Below are positions 13,785 through 16,547 of a DNA stretch of 16,547 bases, piece after piece (within the stretch, counting starts at the first letter, position 1; every line of letters begins with the position of its first letter). The position numbers were made by a program, and so were the translations under genes. The DNA is from an uncultured Lachnospiraceae bacterium. GTDB taxonomy: Bacteria; Bacillota; Clostridia; Lachnospirales; Lachnospiraceae. The notes beneath the pieces were generated by a model, which saw nothing but the letters and a program-made list of their open reading frames with translations, was not told the DNA's origin and ran no database searches. The stretch is taken from positions 1 to 16,547 of the forward strand of contig CAJUKV010000060.1 in the NCBI GenBank assembly GCA_910587305.1, written 5' to 3'.

Positions 13785-15251
13785 GTGAAAAATAAGATTT
13801 TGTATGGCCTTCTTAGGTATAGCCTCTTAGCAATGCTGACGATTATCGGTTCGGGACTTTTATATGGCTGGTATCAAAGCGAGAGAGAAATAGAATCCAT
13901 GGCGGAAAAAATTTCGCTTTTGGAAAATTTGACAAAAACCTATCAGGAGGATATCAACCGTTATCTAAAACATATGGAAAAACTTTCGGAATATGAGGAT
14001 ATAAAAGGACGTGAAACAAGGCTGGGATTTATAAAAAAGGGCGGTGTATATCTGATTGAAGATGAATACCAGATGGGTGTTCTTGCAAGAGTAATCGCCC
14101 ACGGCGGAGAAATCGAAACCGGCGTGAGGGCGGCGGAAGCCTCCTACCGTCTGCAAAATAATATAATTTTGACAGACTGGTTTACATTAGGAACAAATGA
14201 ATATGCCTTTAACGGCAGATTTGACGGGGATAATCATTCTGTTACGGGGAAATTTGCTTCAAAAGAAAAAGGGCCTGCCAGCTTTATGATATTGGGCGAG
14301 CAGGCAAAGGTGGAAAATTTACAGGTGCAAAATAATATGAACATCCTATCCGATGTAAAAATCCGATGTAAAAATTCCCCTGAATTGGAAAGGCTTATCA
14401 ATAATTTGGTGGAATTTCCCGAATGCCGCCCTAAAATATATTTACAGGACTATGATTTGGACACGACAAAATTAGCCTATATTTTAAAGCGGAACTGGGA
14501 CAATAATGAGAGCAATGGCTGTCATTTGGAAGTAAAATTTCTGCCGGAGGAATCCCGAAATAATGTAAAGCCCAAATCAATGGAACCTTTCATTGCCTTA
14601 CCGGGTAATGAAATGAGAAGATACATTCAAAAAGAGCTGGAAGATGCCGACAGCTTTCTGTATTTTATCCGCCTGGAAGAGGTTGAGGATTTGAAATGCT
14701 GTACTTTTGTAATAAAAAAACAGGAATGGGAACAGTATCATGTACTTTTGGAGGGAAGCTGGGACGGAAAGGAAGTTCCTTTACAGCATTTGGTTATCCC
14801 ATGGTATGAAATGACTTCTGACAGCTTTGGAGATTACCATATCCAAAAAGAGGATATTAATTTTGACGGGAAAAATGATTTGCTGATTCATGCAGGCAGC
14901 AATTGGGGAAGTGGCGGAAGCTGGGGAAATTACCGTGGCATTATATGGAATGGCGCAGAGTTTGAGTATTATCCTTCTTTTCCGCCACAGCTTGTTTATC
15001 TGGAATTTCATAAAAGACAAATGATTTCCTGTGGACAATGCGGCGTATTTAACCAATATGTTCTGGTTTATGAAGTGGTGGACGGGAAATATGAGCTCAC
15101 AAAGAAACTGGAATATCAGATTGATGCAAACGGCGATGGCAAAGATCTGCTATATTATTACGAAATGGGATCGCTTGTTCGGGAGCATGTAATTGAAAAT
15201 GGCTATGATGAGGTGAAAGAACTGTATCCGGATTTGGATTATTGGAGATAA
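13785..15251 (+). CDS. Membrane-anchored coiled-coil protein with beta-rich ectodomain and calcium-type loops
   Basis: 488 residues; family not recognised. An N-terminal membrane anchor (about 5-29) is followed by a charged helix likely to form a coiled coil (about 32-75, SEREIESMAEKISLLENL onward). Next comes a segment like those in GLUG/beta-helix surface proteins (about 85-200: GGVYLIEDEYQM ... NNIILTDWFTLGTNEYAFNGRFDG). Near the C-terminus two loops fit DxNxDGxxD metal-binding patterns: D357-I-N-F-D-G-K-N-D365 and D447-A-N-G-D-G-K-D454. Between them is a Gly/Trp-rich patch (GSNWGSGGSWGNYRG). The start is taken as GTG 13785, with AGGAGGG at 13774-13780; a TTG at 13767 is the alternative. 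It lies 56 bp after the LysM gene and is probably in the same operon. Confidence 0.72.
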   Translation: MKNKILYGLLRYSLLAMLTIIGSGLLYGWYQSEREIESMAEKISLLENLTKTYQEDINRYLKHMEKLSEYEDIKGRETRLGFIKKGGVYLIEDEYQMGVLARVIAHGGEIETGVRAAEASYRLQNNIILTDWFTLGTNEYAFNGRFDGDNHSVTGKFASKEKGPASFMILGEQAKVENLQVQNNMNILSDVKIRCKNSPELERLINNLVEFPECRPKIYLQDYDLDTTKLAYILKRNWDNNESNGCHLEVKFLPEESRNNVKPKSMEPFIALPGNEMRRYIQKELEDADSFLYFIRLEEVEDLKCCTFVIKKQEWEQYHVLLEGSWDGKEVPLQHLVIPWYEMTSDSFGDYHIQKEDINFDGKNDLLIHAGSNWGSGGSWGNYRGIIWNGAEFEYYPSFPPQLVYLEFHKRQMISCGQCGVFNQYVLVYEVVDGKYELTKKLEYQIDANGDGKDLLYYYEMGSLVREHVIENGYDEVKELYPDLDYWR

Positions 15252-15404
15252 AACCGCCTTATAAAAGACAAAAAATGACAGAAAATGATTCTTTTCTCTT
15301 TTTGAAACTTGCACGGACCGATCAATTTTCAGACAATTTATGACAATAACAAATGCACTCATAAAAATAATGATATTTATGTTTTAAAATTCTTTCAAAA
15401 ATAG

Positions 15405-15410
15405 TATAAT
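15405..15410 (+). promoter_or_regulatory. Candidate -10 element before an inverted-repeat-bounded module
   Basis: A perfect TATAAT with a weak TTTTAA 17 bp upstream (15382-15387). Transcription would start near 15417, just before the module at 15432-15548. No good intrinsic terminator is seen for the preceding operon; only a weak AGAAAA/TTTTCT stem near 15280-15300 followed by a T-rich stretch. Confidence 0.35.
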
Positions 15411-15431
15411 AAAAAATAAATATAGAAAATT

Positions 15432-15548
15432 AAAGCTTTTTGTCTTGCGCAGATGTACAAAACAAAACGATAACATGCGTTGCCAATGACTGAACAACAC
15501 GTGTTGCCAGGTATACAATTTAGACGTTGATTCGTACAAAAAAGCTTT
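15432..15548 (+). repeat. Inverted-repeat-bounded module with a palindrome and direct repeats
   Basis: AAAGCTTTTTGT (15432-15443) and ACAAAAAAGCTTT (15536-15548) are inverted repeats differing by one base in length. Inside are two direct copies, AACATGCGTTGCCA (15472-15485) and AACACGTGTTGCCA (15496-15509), 12/14 identical. The second contains the perfect 12-bp palindrome CAACACGTGTTG (15495-15506). It could be a protein-binding region, a small RNA gene or a short repeat element. Nothing coding is seen in it. Confidence 0.5.
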
Positions 15549-15706
15549 CAATATGAACTTTTCATAAATATTTAATTTGAATTTACATCTATGGAAAATG
15601 GAAAGACGTGAGAATTTTTATGAAAAAACTATTTTGTTAACAGCATTTATGGGTATTTTAGCATTTGCAGTTACAATGTATTGGATTGCAACTATGAAAA
15701 TAATTC

Positions 15707-15735
15707 TTGACAAGCGAACATGTGAATGGTATATT
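15707..15735 (+). promoter_or_regulatory. Strong sigma-A-type promoter of rplU-prp-rpmA
   Basis: Perfect -35 TTGACA (15707-15712), 17-bp spacer, -10 TATATT (15730-15735). Transcription should begin near 15742, giving a leader of about 90 nt before rplU. This is the best promoter in the window, as expected for ribosomal proteins. Confidence 0.85.
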
Positions 15736-15741
15736 TCATAT

Positions 15742-15830
15742 GTATGCCGCATAACGAGGCTTAAGTGCGCTACGCGCCGCCGAAGTTAGCGAGTAAAATC
15801 GTTTTGACGATTAGTAATAGGAGGTGCCAT
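15742..15830 (+). ncRNA. Structured 5' leader of rplU (possible L21 leader element)
   Basis: The leader contains GCGC (15767-15770), loop TAC, GCGC (15774-15777), and then AATCGT (15797-15802), loop TTTG, ACGATT (15807-15812) ending 6 nt before the AGGAGGT ribosome binding site. Firmicutes rplU genes often carry an autoregulatory L21 leader RNA. I cannot match the consensus from memory, so identity is inferred from position and hairpins. Confidence 0.4.
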
Positions 15831-16136
15831 ATGTACGCAATCATTGCAACAGGCGGAAAACAGTATAAGGTTTCCGAGGGCGACACGCTTAAGGTTGAAA
15901 AGCTTGACGCTGAGCCCGGAACAACTGTGACATTTGACCAGGTTGTCGCTATCAGCGATAACGGGCTTAAGGTTGCCGGTGATGTAGCAAATGCCAGCGT
16001 AACTGCAACTGTAGTTGAACAGGGCAGATTACCCAAGGTAATTGTTTACAAGTATAAGAGAAAAACCGGATACCATAAGAAAAATGGCCATAGGCAAGCA
16101 TACACTCAGGTAAAGATCGACAAGATCAATGCTTAA
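15831..16136 (+). CDS. rplU: Large-subunit ribosomal protein L21 (bL21)
   Basis: 101 residues, the normal bL21 length. It begins MYAIIATGGKQYKVSEGDTL and includes the conserved KVIVYKYKRKTGYHKKNGHRQ and YTQVKIDKI blocks that contact 23S rRNA. It is part of the 50S subunit. AGGAGGT at 15819-15825 with a spacing of 5 fixes the start. It is first in the rplU-prp-rpmA operon; only 3 bp separate its stop from prp. A consensus promoter lies about 100 bp upstream. Confidence 0.98.
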   Translation: MYAIIATGGKQYKVSEGDTLKVEKLDAEPGTTVTFDQVVAISDNGLKVAGDVANASVTATVVEQGRLPKVIVYKYKRKTGYHKKNGHRQAYTQVKIDKINA

Positions 16137-16139
16137 AGT

Positions 16140-16469
16140 ATGACGAGCATTCGGATTATAAAATCCAAAAATGGAGAATATAAAAGAATAATCTGCAAAG
16201 GCCATACAGGCTTTGCGAAAGCCGGAAGGGATGTTGTGTGCGCTGCGGTTTCCATGCTGGTTATCAACACAATCAATTCCCTTGACGAATTAGCGGGCGT
16301 AAAGTTGCAGCTGGAGAGCGACGAGGTAAAAGGCTTTATCGACTGCCTTCTTTTGGAAAGTCCCGGTGAAAAAGGCGGATTACTTCTTGATTCTATGATT
16401 TTAGGATTGGAAATGGTGGTATCACAGTACGGTAAAAAGTATTTAAAACTTAAATTTGAGGAGGTGTAA
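16140..16469 (+). CDS. prp: Ribosomal-processing cysteine protease Prp
   Basis: 109 residues. Catalytic H22 and C34 fall in GHTGFAKAGRDVVCAAVS at the same positions as reported for the Staphylococcus aureus enzyme. In Firmicutes and relatives Prp cuts the N-terminal extension from ribosomal protein L27 before it enters the 50S subunit; it was formerly called YsxB. The gene lies between rplU and rpmA, its normal place, and rpmA here does carry the extension. The start ATG 16140 is 3 bp after the rplU stop, without a strong ribosome binding site of its own, so it is probably translated by coupling. The stop lies 4 bp before the rpmA start. Confidence 0.95.
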   Translation: MTSIRIIKSKNGEYKRIICKGHTGFAKAGRDVVCAAVSMLVINTINSLDELAGVKLQLESDEVKGFIDCLLLESPGEKGGLLLDSMILGLEMVVSQYGKKYLKLKFEEV

Positions 16470-16473
16470 ATTC

Positions 16474-16547
16474 ATGTTAAAGCTGAACCTTCAATTTTTC
16501 GCTCATAAAAAGGGTGTTGGTTCTACCAAGAACGGTAGAGATTCCGA
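16474..16547 (+). CDS. rpmA: Large-subunit ribosomal protein L27 (bL27), 5' part only
   Basis: The first 24 codons are visible before the window ends. They read MLKLNLQFFAHKKGVGSTKN and then GRDS, a typical Firmicutes L27. The LNLQFF-A segment is the Prp-cleaved N-terminal extension, removed after Phe9. Mature L27 reaches toward the peptidyl transferase centre. GAGGAGGTG at 16458-16466, inside the end of prp, is a strong ribosome binding site. The rest of the gene is outside the window. Confidence 0.96.
   Translation, partial: MLKLNLQFFAHKKGVGSTKNGRDS

Overview
The window looks like a low-to-mid GC Firmicute chromosome, most likely a Lachnospiraceae-type clostridium (inference). The signs are strong AGGAGG-type ribosome binding sites, a short-form HisG, a HisIE protein with an extra HisF-like N-terminal domain, the radical SAM/DUF2344/RNase G trio, and an L27 with the Firmicutes N-terminal extension next to its processing protease Prp. 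I see no tRNA, rRNA, CRISPR array, transposase or T-box.

Layout. (1) 1-1177: the end of a restriction-modification locus, with an EcoRII-type endonuclease (5' end outside the window) and a Vsr mismatch endonuclease 1 bp after it. (2) 1210-4769: three histidine biosynthesis genes on the + strand, hisG, hisD and a hisIE gene carrying a HisF-like domain that has lost its catalytic aspartates. The run ends at a good terminator (4779-4821). (3) 4846-6495: a small single-TM protein and an MFS transporter, then a gene-free stretch rich in competing GC hairpins (6496-6830). (4) 6831-10912: a B12-binding-domain radical SAM protein, its DUF2344 partner and a short RNase G, closed by a strong terminator at 10956-10992. 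(5) 10913-11725: a long AT-rich regulatory region with two near-identical 15-bp operator-like boxes, upstream of three tightly packed genes for exported or membrane-anchored proteins (11726-15251): an RsiV/PdaC-like (DUF4163/DUF3298-type) protein, a LysM protein and a coiled-coil protein with DxNxDG-type metal-binding loops. (6) 15252-15830: a regulatory stretch with an inverted-repeat-bounded module and an excellent promoter for the ribosomal protein operon rplU-prp-rpmA (rpmA runs off the end).

How the genes work together. EcoRII-type cleavage plus Vsr implies a 5-methylcytosine methyltransferase upstream: Vsr repairs the T:G mismatches left when 5-methylcytosine deaminates. HisG, HisIE and HisD carry out steps 1, 2-3 and 9-10 of histidine synthesis; the rest of the pathway, including the HisZ partner that a short HisG needs, is not in view. 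Prp removes the N-terminal extension of L27, both encoded in the last operon.

The most novel part is the 11.5-15.55 kb block. From family knowledge, RNase G and rplU-prp-rpmA often lie close together in clostridia; here about 4.9 kb separates them. That interval holds three envelope proteins of unknown job with their own candidate operators. A second point of interest is the HisF-like pseudoenzyme fused to HisIE. A third is a set of related sequence modules shared by the intergenic regions at 6.5-6.8 kb and 11.0-11.2 kb.
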